From Streptomyces bikiniensis (GTDB lineage Bacteria > Actinomycetota > Actinomycetes > Streptomycetales > Streptomycetaceae), in the NCBI GenBank assembly GCA_000716465.1, contig JNWL01000033.1:1-64000 (forward strand): 64,000 nt of DNA, written 5' to 3'. This document shows positions 1 to 11,042 of the stretch, one piece after another. The first letter of the stretch is position 1; every line of letters begins with the position of its first letter. The notes under the pieces are model-generated. The model was not told the origin of the DNA. It saw nothing but the letters and a program-made list of their open reading frames with translations, and did no database searches. The position numbers and the translations under genes are program-made.

Positions 1-604
1 GGGGGGCGGCGGGGGGCCGGGGCGCCGCCGGGGGGTGCGGGGCCGGGGGGCGCCCGGGCCCCTGGTGACCCGTCCCTTGGTGACCCGTCCCTTGGTGGCC
101 CGTTCCTTGGTGGCCGGTCCCTTGGTGGCCCGTTCCTTGGTGCCCGGGTATGCCGCCGGGGCCGCCCGCGCCCCATCCCCGCGGGCTCTGCCCCGGGGAA
201 ACCGGTGCCGGCGGGTGCGGGGGCGTCGCAGGCGCGGCCGGGGGCCGGGCGGGAGTGCCGCCCGGGACGGCGGGGTGGACGCCGAGGCGGGAACCGGCGC
301 CCGGTCCCGTGTCCGGCGCCGCTCCCGGGTAGGGACCGCCTCCCGGTCCGGCCGGCCGGCCGGCTTCTCCCGCCCCGGGAACGGGGCCGGGCGTCCCGCC
401 CGACCGCTCGTGCGGTGGCAGCGGACCCCCCACTGCGTGCTGCATCCGGTGCCACTCCGTCTCGTACGCCTGTCGTCATCCGGGACCGGTCGTGTACCCG
501 GACGGCGGAACGTTACCGCTCCCGGCCCCCGCAGGGGGAACGGCCGGGGGCGCTTTCGGGTGCCCGACCGGCCGGAACCCGTTCGGTCCCGGCCGGGGCC
601 CCGC
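1..604. other. Gene-poor stretch downstream of aroQ
   Basis: I see no gene I can support here. A long plus-strand reading frame crosses it, but that frame continues antisense through aroQ and into aroB, and its product is a low-complexity Arg/Pro/Gly string, as expected of a shadow in very GC-rich DNA. The stretch contains a 15-bp tandem repeat (listed separately) and otherwise GC-rich sequence with no clear promoter or RNA gene. It may be the 3' flank of the aro operon, or it may adjoin a gene outside the window. Confidence 0.5.
59..148. repeat. Six tandem 15-bp units
   Basis: Six consecutive 15-bp units start at 59, 74, 89, 104, 119 and 134. The best-conserved form is CCCTTGGTGGCCCGT, with A/G, C/T and C/G variants between copies. 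The length is a multiple of three, so in one plus-strand frame it would read as a pentapeptide repeat (Pro-Leu-Val-x-Arg), but no gene supports that reading. The variation between copies argues against a recent assembly artefact. Confidence 0.85.
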
Positions 605-2668
<2,064 letters not shown>

Positions 2669-2672
<4 letters not shown>

Positions 2673-3853
2673 CGGATGTGCAGGTTGTCGAGGTACGAGC
2701 GCACGTTGCGCCGGGTCTCGGGGACGCTGTCGCCGCCGAACTTCTCCAGGACAGCGTCCGCGAGGACGAGCGCGACCATGGCCTCGGCGACGATGCCGGC
2801 GGCGGGGACGGCGCAGACGTCGGAGCGCTGGTGGTGGGCGGCGGCGGCCTCGCCGGTGGCGACGTCGACGGTGGCGAGGGCGCGCGGGACGGTCGCGATC
2901 GGCTTCATCGCGGCGCGGACGCGCAGCAGTTCGCCGGTGGTGAGGCCGCCCTCGGTGCCGCCGGAGCGGCCGGAGGAACGGCGGATGCCCTCGTCGGTCC
3001 TGACGATCTCGTCGTGGGCCTGGGAGCCGGGCACGCGGGCGAGCTCGAAGCCGTCGCCGACCTCGACGCCCTTGATGGCCTGGATGCCCATGAGGGCGGC
3101 GGCGAGCCGGGCGTCGAGGCGCCGGTCCCAGTGGACGTGCGAGCCGAGGCCGACGGGCACGCCGTACGCCAGGACCTCGACCACGCCACCGAGGGTGTCG
3201 CCGTCCTTGTGGGCCTGGTCGATCTCGGCGACCATCGCCTTCGACGCGTCGGCGTCGAGGCAGCGGACCGGATCGGCGTCGAGCTTCTCGACGTCGGCGG
3301 GGGTCGGGTGGACGCCGTACGGGGCCTTGGCGGCGGCCAGTTCGACCACGTGGGAGACGATCTCGATGCCCGCGGCCTCCTTGAGGAAGGAGCGGGCGAC
3401 GGCGCCGAGGGCGACGCGGGCGGCGGTCTCGCGGGCGCTGGCGCGCTCCAGGATCGGCCGGGCCTCGTCGAAGCCGTACTTCTGCATGCCGGCGAGGTCG
3501 GCGTGGCCGGGGCGGGGCCGGGTCAGGGGCGCGTTGCGGCCCGTCTCCTTGAGCTCCGAGGGGTCGACCGGGTCGGCCGACATGACCTTCTCCCACTTGG
3601 GCCACTCGGTGTTGCCGACCATGACGGCGATCGGGGAGCCGAGGGAGAGACCGTGCCGGACGCCGCCGAGGAAGGTGATCTCGTCCTGCTCGAACTTCAT
3701 GCGGGCGCCGCGTCCGTAGCCGAGGCGTCGCCGCGCGAGGTGGTCCGCCACCAGCTCCGTGGTGACCGGGACACCGGCGGGCAGACCCTCAAGGGTCGCG
3801 ACCAGCGCGGGTCCGTGGGATTCGCCGGCCGTCAGCCAACGCAACCTGCTCAA
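2669..3853 (-). CDS. aroC: Chorismate synthase
   Basis: Anti-1,4-elimination of EPSP to chorismate, using reduced FMN as cofactor: the last shikimate-pathway step. 394 aa. Signature blocks visible are GESHGPAL near residue 10, RPGHADL near 115, [11 protein letters not shown] near 140 and the Arg/Gly-rich [13 protein letters not shown] segment. The start is TTG, supported by GAGGAG five to six bases upstream and by the conserved N-terminus [15 protein letters not shown] 113-bp gap separates it from the small membrane gene upstream, so an extra promoter is possible there. Confidence 0.97.
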
Positions 3854-3966
3854 CGATGCTCCTCATGCTCGCGCCTGGCACTGCGACGGCGCGCCCGGGT
3901 GCGCGGCCCTGGCCCGCCACCCCCGATCCTCCCACGTCCGGAGCGCCCCTTTGGACTCCCGTCCAG

Positions 3967-4194
3967 CTATCGGACGGGCGTCTCGGGCTCCGGGACGGTT
4001 TCCTCGTCGTCCCGGCCGGTGGCGGACCTGTTCCGCAGCCAGGAGAGGAAGCCGTACACGACGGTCGAACCGCCGAGCCCGAGCACGGTGTACCGCACCC
4101 ACGCGGGCAGATCGCTGAAGAACCCCACGTACAGAAAGCGCGCCACGTCGAAGGCCGTGTCCCACTTGGACGCCAGCAGCATGTCCCCGCCCAT
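3967..4194 (-). CDS. Small membrane protein, 75 aa
   Basis: I do not recognise the family by name. The 75-aa product has one clear hydrophobic segment at about residues 37-53 (ending VVYGFLSWL) after a Trp/Phe-rich amphipathic N-terminus, and an acidic, Pro-rich tail. It lies between aroE and aroC on the same strand, 53 bp after the aroE stop. Its codon use is as GC-rich at third positions as its neighbours. The position within the aro cluster suggests co-transcription but says nothing about function. ATG start at 4194; an in-frame ATG four codons later is an alternative. Confidence 0.7.
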   Translation of the reverse strand: MGGDMLLASKWDTAFDVARFLYVGFFSDLPAWVRYTVLGLGGSTVVYGFLSWLRNRSATGRDDEETVPEPETPVR

Positions 4195-4246
4195 GTTCCC
4201 GTATCCCCCTGTTCGGCGCCGGCTGGTCCCCGGCGCCGACGGGAGC

Positions 4247-5074
4247 CTACCGGGCCGCCAGCGCCCGCTCCCCCGCCGCCCTCATGGCCGCGAGCGGCGC
4301 CTGCGGGACGCCCGTCATCCGCTCGACCTGGAGGACGGCCTGGTGGACGAGGAGGTCGAGGCCGCCGACGACCTTGCCGCCTCGCTCGGACCAGGCGGCG
4401 GCCAGCGGGGTCGGCCAGGGGTCGTAGAGGACGTCGAAGAGGGTGCCGACGCGGTCGGGGACGGCGGTGGCCAGGGCGTTCGTCGTACCGGCGGGGGTGG
4501 TGGCGATCACCAGCGGGGCCTCGAAGGCCTCCGCCGCGCGCTCCCAGTCGGCGGTCCGCACGTCCACGCCGAGCCGTTCGCCCCAGCCGCGCATCTCCTC
4601 CGCGCGGGCCTCGCTCCGTACGTACGCGGTGACGGGGCCCGCGCAGATGCGGGCGAGGGCGGCGAGCGCGGAGGAGGCGGTGGCGCCGGCACCGAGGACG
4701 GCGGCGGCCTCCACCTTCTCGACGCCGCGCTCGCGCAGGGCGGCGATCATGCCGGGGATGTCGGTGTTGTCGCCGACCCGGCGTCCGTCCTCGCCGAGGA
4801 CGACGGTGTTGACGGCCTCCACGGACGCGGCCGTGTCGCTGACCTCGTCGAGCAGCGGGATGACCGCCCGCTTGAGCGGCATGGTCAGCGAGAGCCCGGC
4901 CCAGCTGCCGTCCAGTCCGCCCATGAACCCGGGCAGCGCCGCCTCGTCCACCTCGAAGCGCTCGTACGACCGGTCGCGGAGCCCGAGTTCGGCGTACGCG
5001 GCGCGGTGCAGGACCGGGGAGAGGGAGTGGGCGATGGGCGATCCCAGGACGGCCGCGCGGTACTGCCTGCTCAC
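4247..5074 (-). CDS. aroE: Shikimate dehydrogenase
   Basis: NADPH-dependent reduction of 3-dehydroshikimate to shikimate, step four. 275 aa. The N-terminal substrate domain shows GSPIAHSLSPVLHRAAY and the conserved Lys in LTMPLK. NTDIPG marks the catalytic Asp region, and GAGATASSAL is the glycine-rich NADP loop. The GTG start overlaps the mltG stop as GTGA. The gene follows alaS-ruvX-mltG, so the aro pathway is split across one long transcript region with aroE first and aroC-K-B-Q after the small membrane gene. Confidence 0.95.
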   Translation of the reverse strand: MSRQYRAAVLGSPIAHSLSPVLHRAAYAELGLRDRSYERFEVDEAALPGFMGGLDGSWAGLSLTMPLKRAVIPLLDEVSDTAASVEAVNTVVLGEDGRRVGDNTDIPGMIAALRERGVEKVEAAAVLGAGATASSALAALARICAGPVTAYVRSEARAEEMRGWGERLGVDVRTADWERAAEAFEAPLVIATTPAGTTNALATAVPDRVGTLFDVLYDPWPTPLAAAWSERGGKVVGGLDLLVHQAVLQVERMTGVPQAPLAAMRAAGERALAAR

Positions 5075-6849
5075 TGTCCCTGCTTCCGCTGCTTCTCGTA
5101 CTCCGCCACGTTCCGGTTGTGCTCCTCGTTCGTCACGGAGAAGACGGTCTTGTCCTCGTTGATCGAGACGAAGTAGTACCACGGGCCGTCCGCGGGGCTG
5201 ATCGCGGACTGGAGCGCTTCCATACCGGGGTTGCTGATGGGCCCGGGGACGAGGCCGGTCATCTTGTACGTGTTGTACGGGTCGTCGATCTTGCGCATCT
5301 CCTCGACCGTGCCGACGTCGAGGGTGCTCTGTCCCCTGAGGTAGTTCACCGTCGAGTCGAACTCCAGGCGGCCCACGGTCTCCGTGTTGCCGGGCTTGAG
5401 GCGGTTGTAGACGACGCGCGCGACCTTGTCGAAGTCGTGCTTGTACTTGCCCTCGACCTGCACGAGGCTCGCCACCGTCAGCAGTTCCCAGGGGTCCTTC
5501 AGGCCGACCGCCTTCGCCTTCGCGTCCAGGTCCAGCTTGCCGTACTCCTGGTTCGCGCGGGCCACCATCCTGCGCAGGGCCTCCTCGGGCTTGCTGCCCT
5601 TGGCGACCGGGTAGCTCGCCGGGAAGAGGAATCCTTCCAGCGGGTCCTTGATGTCGGGGTGCTTCTGGGCCCACGCGGGCAGGCCCAGGGAGTCCGCCTT
5701 GCTGAGCGCGATCTTCTCGGTGGTGCCGGGAGCGAGGCCGATGCGCTGGTCGAGCGTCTCGTAGACCCAGGCGTTCCGCTTGCCCTCGGGGATGATGAGC
5801 TTGGCCTGGCTCGCCGGGGTGAGCATCAGGGCGACCGCGCTCTCCGCCGACATCTCCTTCTTCAGCGTGTAGACGCCGTCCTGGATGGAGTTGCCGTCGG
5901 GGTTCCTCTGCTGTGCCGCGACGAAGGCGTCGACGCTCTTCACCACGCCGGCCTGTTTGAGGATGTTGCCGATCTGGGTCCCGAGGGACCCCTTCGGGAT
6001 CTCGACCTGGACCTCGCCGGTGCCGCTTCCCGCGTAGTCCGGCACCTCGGCGAAGCGGCCCTGCCAGAACTGGTAGCCGAAGTAGCCGACTCCGCCGACG
6101 CCGCCGACCAGGACGACGGCGACGACCAGGCAGGCCACGCCGTTCTTGCCCTTGCGTTTCTTCTCCTTGCCGCGGCGGTCGCGGTCGTCGCCGCGGGAGC
6201 CCCGGCCGCGCGCCGGCTCCTCGTCGTCGTACGCGTCGTCGTCGCGGTCGTCCTCACCGGTGAAGAAGGGGTGGTTCTCCTCCTCCGGCTCCGGTCCGGG
6301 CTCCCGGCGGGCCTCCTCCTCCGGCGCCCAGTCGACCACCGGCTCCGGCGGGTCCTGCCGGTGGCCGGGGGGCCGGGGCGGCGGGTACGCCTCGGGCGTG
6401 CCGTACAGGTCCGGGCTCTGACCGCCGTACGGGTCGGCCGGGGGCGTGCCGTAGGCCATCGCCGCCTGGCCGGTCTCCCAGGTGCCGTCGTACTGCTGTC
6501 CGAGGTGCCCGGGCGTGTCGTAACCGCCCTGCTGTCCCGCTCCGTACTGCTGCTGGTGCTGCTGCTGCTGGTACTGGTCGTACGGTTGCTGCTGCTGGTA
6601 CTGCGGCTGGTAGTGCTGCTGCTGGTACTGCGGATCGGCGTAGCCCTGCGACTGCTGCCGGTGCGGGTCGCCCCCGTACTCCTGGCCGCCCTGCCCGTAC
6701 GGGTCCTGGTGGCCGTGGCCGCCCTGGTCGTACTGGCTCGCCTGCTGCGGATGCGGGTACTGCTGCCGGCCCTCCCACCCCTGGTCCCCGTAGAGCGGGT
6801 CCCCGGGGTGCCACGGTTCGGAGCCCGGGCTCCGGCCATACTCAGTCAT
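5071..6849 (-). CDS. mltG: Endolytic transglycosylase MltG (YceG-like)
   Basis: Membrane-anchored lytic transglycosylase of the YceG family that cuts nascent peptidoglycan glycan strands. 592 aa, longer than Gram-negative members because of a Gln/Tyr-rich cytoplasmic N-terminus (dense Q tracts at about 65-102), an acidic stretch and a basic KEKKRKGK segment before one transmembrane helix at about 237-258. The extracellular domain carries LEGFLFP (404-410) and NRL. In the catalytic motif ASLVQVEG (460-467) the position usually held by the first Glu is Gln464, and Glu466 remains. ATG at 6849 has a GGGGAT ribosome site. Confidence 0.92.
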   Translation of the reverse strand: MTEYGRSPGSEPWHPGDPLYGDQGWEGRQQYPHPQQASQYDQGGHGHQDPYGQGGQEYGGDPHRQQSQGYADPQYQQQHYQPQYQQQQPYDQYQQQQHQQQYGAGQQGGYDTPGHLGQQYDGTWETGQAAMAYGTPPADPYGGQSPDLYGTPEAYPPPRPPGHRQDPPEPVVDWAPEEEARREPGPEPEEENHPFFTGEDDRDDDAYDDEEPARGRGSRGDDRDRRGKEKKRKGKNGVACLVVAVVLVGGVGGVGYFGYQFWQGRFAEVPDYAGSGTGEVQVEIPKGSLGTQIGNILKQAGVVKSVDAFVAAQQRNPDGNSIQDGVYTLKKEMSAESAVALMLTPASQAKLIIPEGKRNAWVYETLDQRIGLAPGTTEKIALSKADSLGLPAWAQKHPDIKDPLEGFLFPASYPVAKGSKPEEALRRMVARANQEYGKLDLDAKAKAVGLKDPWELLTVASLVQVEGKYKHDFDKVARVVYNRLKPGNTETVGRLEFDSTVNYLRGQSTLDVGTVEEMRKIDDPYNTYKMTGLVPGPISNPGMEALQSAISPADGPWYYFVSINEDKTVFSVTNEEHNRNVAEYEKQRKQGQ

Positions 6850-6951
6850 CGATCCCCAAAACAGCCGCGAGGCTTCCGGACGATCCGCCTCTACGTAGTG
6901 CGGCAGCTGTTCGAACACCGCCGCATCGCGCGGAACGTTACCGTATCGCGA

Positions 6952-7422
6952 TCAGATGACCACTTCGACGCCCTCGCCGGGAGGATTGCCCGATACCCGT
7001 TCGGACTCAAGAGCGTTCTGGAGGATGATCACGGCGGCCGCCTGGTCGATGACCGACCGCCCCTTCTTGGACTTCACCCCGGAGGCCCGCAGGCCCTGGG
7101 TGGCGGTGACCGTCGTCATCCGCTCGTCGACCAGCCGGACCGGCACCGGGGCGATGCCCTTGGCCATCTCGCGGGCGAAGGCGCGGACCTTGGTCGCGGC
7201 CGGGCCCTCCCGCCCGCTGAGCGAGCGGGGCAGGCCCACGACGACCTCGATCGGCTCGTACTCCTCGACGATCCGGCGGAGCCGCCGGTGGGCGGCCGGG
7301 ACGTCGCGTCCCGGCACGGTCTCCACCGGCGTGGCGAGGACCCCGTCGGGGTCGCACGAGGCGACCCCGATCCGGGCGTCCCCGACGTCCACCGCGATAC
7401 GGCGGCCGCGGCGCATCGTCAC
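6952..7422 (-). CDS. ruvX: Holliday junction resolvase-like RuvX (YqgF)
   Basis: RNase H-fold nuclease of the YqgF family, proposed to act on Holliday junctions and on pre-16S rRNA ends. 156 aa from GTG 7422. [10 protein letters not shown] holds the first catalytic Asp, [11 protein letters not shown] and LVDERMTT follow, and DQAAAVIIL provides the last acidic residue. The GTG start overlaps the alaS stop as GTGA and has GGAG at good spacing, so I prefer it over the ATG two codons downstream (7416). The link alaS-ruvX-mltG is common in actinobacteria. Confidence 0.92.
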   Translation of the reverse strand: MTMRRGRRIAVDVGDARIGVASCDPDGVLATPVETVPGRDVPAAHRRLRRIVEEYEPIEVVVGLPRSLSGREGPAATKVRAFAREMAKGIAPVPVRLVDERMTTVTATQGLRASGVKSKKGRSVIDQAAAVIILQNALESERVSGNPPGEGVEVVI

Positions 7423-10088
7423 GCCGTCTCCACCACGAGGCGCTCGACGGCGGCGATGGCCTCGCCGACGGCCTCCGGGTTCTGGCCGCCGCCCTGGGCG
7501 ACGTCCGGCTTGCCGCCGCCACCGCCGCCGAGGGTCTTGGCGGCCGTGCGGACCAGCTCGCCGGCCTTGAGACCGCGCTCGCGGGCGGCCTCGTTGGTGG
7601 CGATGACCGTCAGCGGCTTGCCGTTGACCGTGGTGAACAGGGCGACGACGGCCGGACGGCCACCGGAGATGCGGCCGCGCACGTCGAGGACCAGCTTGCG
7701 CAGGTCGTCGGCGGTGGTGCCGTCCGGGACCTGGCCGGTGACCAGGGCGACGCCGCGGATGTCGCGGGCGGAGTCGACCAGGCCGGCGGCGGCCTGGAGG
7801 ACCTTCTCCGCGCGGAACTTCTCGATCTCCTTCTCGGCGTCCTTCAGCTTGCCGAGCATGGCGGAGACCTTCTCCGGCAGCTCCTCGGGACGGCCCTTGA
7901 CCAGCTCCTGGAGCTGGGCGACGACCGTGTGCTCCTTGGCGAGGAAGTTGTACGCGTCGACGCCGACCAGGGCCTCGATGCGGCGCACGCCGGAGCCGAT
8001 CGAGGACTCCCCGAGCAGCTTCACCAGGCCGAGCTGGGCGGTGTTGTGGACGTGGGTGCCGCCGCACAGCTCCTTGGAGAAGTCGCCGATGGTGACGACG
8101 CGGACCTGCTCGCCGTACTTCTCGCCGAACTCGGCGATGGCGCCCTGGCGCTTGGCCTCGTCGATCGGCATGACCTCGGCGTGGACCTCCAGCTCGCGCG
8201 AGAGGACCTCGTTGATCTTCTGCTCGACGTCGGTGAGGACGGCACCGGGGACGGCGTTCGGGGAGCCGAAGTCGAAGCGGAAGCGGCCGGGCTGGTTCTC
8301 GGAACCGGCCTGGGCGGCCGTCGGGCCGAGGGCGTCGCGCAGGGCCTGGTGGGTGAGGTGGGTGGCCGAGTGGGCGCGGGCGATGGCCCGGCGGCGGCGC
8401 ACGTCGATGGCGGCGTAGGCGGTGGCGCCCACGGTCACCTCGCCGACCTGCACGGAACCCTTGTGCACGGAGACGCCCGGGACCGGCTGCTGCACGTCGC
8501 GGATGTCGATGACGGCGCCGCTGTGCAGCTTGATGCGGCCCTGGTCGGCGATCTGGCCGCCGCCCTCGGCGTAGAACGGGGTGCGGTCGAGGACGACCTC
8601 GACCTCGTCGCCCTCGGTGGCGGCCGGCGAGGGCACGCCGTTGACGAGGAGGCCGACGACCGTGGTCTCGCCCTCGGTGTTGGTGTAGCCGGTGAACTGC
8701 GTGGCGCCGCTGGTGTCGGCGATCTCCCGGTACGCGGTGACGTCGGCGTGGCCGGTCTTCTTGGCCTTGGCGTCGGCCTTGGCGCGGTCCCGCTGCTCCT
8801 TCATCAGGCGGCGGAAGCCGTCCTCGTCCACGGAGAGGCCCTGCTCGGCGGCCATCTCCAGGGTGAGGTCGATCGGGAAGCCCCAGGTGTCGTGGAGCAG
8901 GAACGCCTTGTCGCCGGAGAGGACCGTGCCGCCGGAGGCCTTGGTCTCGGTGACGGCGGTGTCGAGGATGTTGGTGCCGCCGCGGAGGGCCTTGAGGAAG
9001 GCGGCCTCCTCGGCGAGGGCGACGGTCTCGATGCGCTTGCGGTCGGTGACCAGCTCCGGGTACTGCTCGCCCATCGTGTCGATGACGGTGTCCACGAGGT
9101 CCTGGACGACCGGGCCGGTGGCGCCGAGCAGGCGCATGTTGCGGACGGCGCGGCGCATGATGCGGCGCAGCACGTAGCCGCGGCCCTCGTTGCCGGGGGT
9201 GACGCCGTCGCCGATGAGCATGACGGAGGTGCGCATGTGGTCGGCGACCACGCGGAGCGAGACGTCGCTCTCGTGGTTCGCGCCGTACCGGACGCCGGTC
9301 AGCTCGGTGGCCTTGTCGATGACGACCTTGAGGGTGTCCGTCTCGTACATGTTCTGGACGCCCTGGAGGATCATCGCCAGGCGCTCCAGGCCGAGGCCCG
9401 TGTCGATGTTCTTCGACGGCAGCTCGCCGAGGATCGGGAAGTCCTCCTTGCCGGAGCCCTCCCCGCGCTCGTACTGCATGAAGACGAGGTTCCAGATCTC
9501 TACGTACCGCTCGTCGTTGACGGCCGGGCCGCCCTCGACGCCGAACTCGGGGCCGCGGTCGTAGTTGATCTCGGAGCAGGGGCCGCAGGGGCCGGGGACG
9601 CCCATGGACCAGTAGTTGTCCTTCTTGCCGAGGCGCTGGATGCGCTCGGCGGGGACGCCGACGACGTCGCGCCAGATCTGCTCGGCCTCGTCGTCCTCCT
9701 GGTAGACGGTGATCCAGAGCTTCTCCGGCTCAAGGCCGTAGCCGCCGTGCTCGACCGGGGTGGTCAGCAGCTCCCAGGCGAGCTTGATGGCGCCTTCCTT
9801 GAAGTAGTCGCCGAAGGAGAAGTTGCCGCACATCTGGAAGAACGTGCCGTGGCGGGTGGTCTTGCCGACCTCTTCGATGTCGGGGGTGCGCACGCACTTC
9901 TGCACGCTGGAGGCGCGCGAGAAGGGCGGCTTGACCTCGCCCAGGAAGTAGGGCTTGAAGGGCACCATGCCGGCGGGGACGAGCAGCAGAGTCGGGTCGT
10001 CCGCGATGAGCGACGCCGAAGGGACGACGGTGTGCCCGCGCTCCTCGAAGAAGCTCAGCCAGCGGCGGCGGATTTCAGCCGACTCCAT
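7419..10088 (-). CDS. alaS: Alanyl-tRNA synthetase
   Basis: Class II synthetase that charges tRNA-Ala and edits Ser/Gly mischarging. 889 aa, full length. The N-terminal catalytic core includes FFEERGH and the motif-2 region [20 protein letters not shown]. The editing domain has its zinc-site residues HSATH at 573-577 and CGGTH at 675-679. The C-terminal DHHA1 oligomerisation domain ends with the Gly-rich [15 protein letters not shown] stretch. The ATG shares its A with the TGA stop of the upstream gene (TGATG), showing coupling. Confidence 0.98.
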   Translation of the reverse strand: MESAEIRRRWLSFFEERGHTVVPSASLIADDPTLLLVPAGMVPFKPYFLGEVKPPFSRASSVQKCVRTPDIEEVGKTTRHGTFFQMCGNFSFGDYFKEGAIKLAWELLTTPVEHGGYGLEPEKLWITVYQEDDEAEQIWRDVVGVPAERIQRLGKKDNYWSMGVPGPCGPCSEINYDRGPEFGVEGGPAVNDERYVEIWNLVFMQYERGEGSGKEDFPILGELPSKNIDTGLGLERLAMILQGVQNMYETDTLKVVIDKATELTGVRYGANHESDVSLRVVADHMRTSVMLIGDGVTPGNEGRGYVLRRIMRRAVRNMRLLGATGPVVQDLVDTVIDTMGEQYPELVTDRKRIETVALAEEAAFLKALRGGTNILDTAVTETKASGGTVLSGDKAFLLHDTWGFPIDLTLEMAAEQGLSVDEDGFRRLMKEQRDRAKADAKAKKTGHADVTAYREIADTSGATQFTGYTNTEGETTVVGLLVNGVPSPAATEGDEVEVVLDRTPFYAEGGGQIADQGRIKLHSGAVIDIRDVQQPVPGVSVHKGSVQVGEVTVGATAYAAIDVRRRRAIARAHSATHLTHQALRDALGPTAAQAGSENQPGRFRFDFGSPNAVPGAVLTDVEQKINEVLSRELEVHAEVMPIDEAKRQGAIAEFGEKYGEQVRVVTIGDFSKELCGGTHVHNTAQLGLVKLLGESSIGSGVRRIEALVGVDAYNFLAKEHTVVAQLQELVKGRPEELPEKVSAMLGKLKDAEKEIEKFRAEKVLQAAAGLVDSARDIRGVALVTGQVPDGTTADDLRKLVLDVRGRISGGRPAVVALFTTVNGKPLTVIATNEAARERGLKAGELVRTAAKTLGGGGGGKPDVAQGGGQNPEAVGEAIAAVERLVVETA

Positions 10089-10441
10089 CAGTGGTCCTCA
10101 TTCCGGTTGTACGAACGCGTGGGAAGGGTGAAGTGCGAAGGCGGGGTGGGACCGAGGGCGGTCCTGCGGCGGGGCTCCGGGAGCTCCCGGCCCGGTGCGG
10201 CGGCCGGATCGGCGGGGGCGTCGAGCCCGAGCGCCTCCCCCAGCTCGGCCTCCCGCTGGACCATGCCCGCCCTCACGTCGAGGGCGAAGTCCTTGAGCCG
10301 GTGACCGGTCTCGACCGCCTTGTTCGCGGCCTGGGCCGCGAGGCTCTCGGGGGTCAGCTGCTTCAGCTTCCGGTTGACCTTGCTGGTGGCCCACACGCCG
10401 GCGGCTGCGCCGGCCGTGAACCAGAACGTGCGGCGGAACAT
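10088..10441 (-). CDS. DUF6167-type small protein
   Basis: 117 aa. It begins [15 protein letters not shown], a short hydrophobic segment that looks like an N-terminal membrane anchor, followed by a charged helical region and a Pro/Arg-rich tail. I associate this with the Streptomyces DUF6167 family found upstream of alaS; no biochemical function is known to me. It lies 6 bp after the DUF948 gene and its stop overlaps the alaS start. The constant pairing with alaS suggests co-regulation rather than a role in aminoacylation. Confidence 0.8.
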   Translation of the reverse strand: MFRRTFWFTAGAAAGVWATSKVNRKLKQLTPESLAAQAANKAVETGHRLKDFALDVRAGMVQREAELGEALGLDAPADPAAAPGRELPEPRRRTALGPTPPSHFTLPTRSYNRNEDH

Positions 10442-10447
10442 CTCGGG

Positions 10448-10885
10448 TCAGCCCTTCTGCTTCCGGCGCCGCATGGACGGCACGGTACGGCCGACGATCA
10501 CGGTGCGGCGCGCGGAGGCGCCCGGCGCGCCCTCCCCGTCCCGGCTCCGGCCGAGCGCCCGGCGCACGCCGTAGCCGAAGGCGGCCACCTTGACGAGCGG
10601 GCCGCCGAACGTGGAGGCGACGGTGGTGGAGAGCGCGGAGGCGTTGGAGGTGACCTCCTGGACGTCCGAGGCGATGGCGTCGACCCGGTCGAGCTGGGTC
10701 TGCGCCGAACGCACGGTCGCGGAGGCCTCGGCGAGCAGGGGAACGGCCTGCTCCGTCACGTCCGCCACGAGCTTGGTGGTCGCCCTGAGCGTCTGCGCCA
10801 GTCTCGCCAGCGCCACGGCGAGGAAGGAGACGAGGATCGCCCAGAAGACGGCCACCAGGATCCCGGCAACCTCTCCACCGGTCAC
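10448..10885 (-). CDS. DUF948 domain membrane protein
   Basis: 145 aa, GTG start. The N-terminal helix (about 5-28, VAGILVAVFWAILVSFLAVAL) is a membrane anchor. It is followed by a long helical region with heptad-like spacing (about 30-95), typical of DUF948, which resembles the periplasmic part of chemotaxis receptors, and a basic C-terminus RRRKQKG. Cellular role unknown. It is the first gene of the minus-strand run that continues through alaS to aroQ, so the promoter for the run probably lies between it and the divergent ATPase at 11043. Confidence 0.8.
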   Translation of the reverse strand: MTGGEVAGILVAVFWAILVSFLAVALARLAQTLRATTKLVADVTEQAVPLLAEASATVRSAQTQLDRVDAIASDVQEVTSNASALSTTVASTFGGPLVKVAAFGYGVRRALGRSRDGEGAPGASARRTVIVGRTVPSMRRRKQKG

Positions 10886-11042
10886 GCTGCACCGCTCTCT
10901 GCTGTCGTTGGGCCTTGTGAAAAGTCGTCCCCCGACCCTATCGCGCCCGGGCCGCCGCGCCGTACCGCATTACCGTGCGCGAGGTGCCGCTCACGGGATC
11001 CGGTTGTACGGAGTGCGCGCGGGTGAGTACGCTCCGTTTCCC

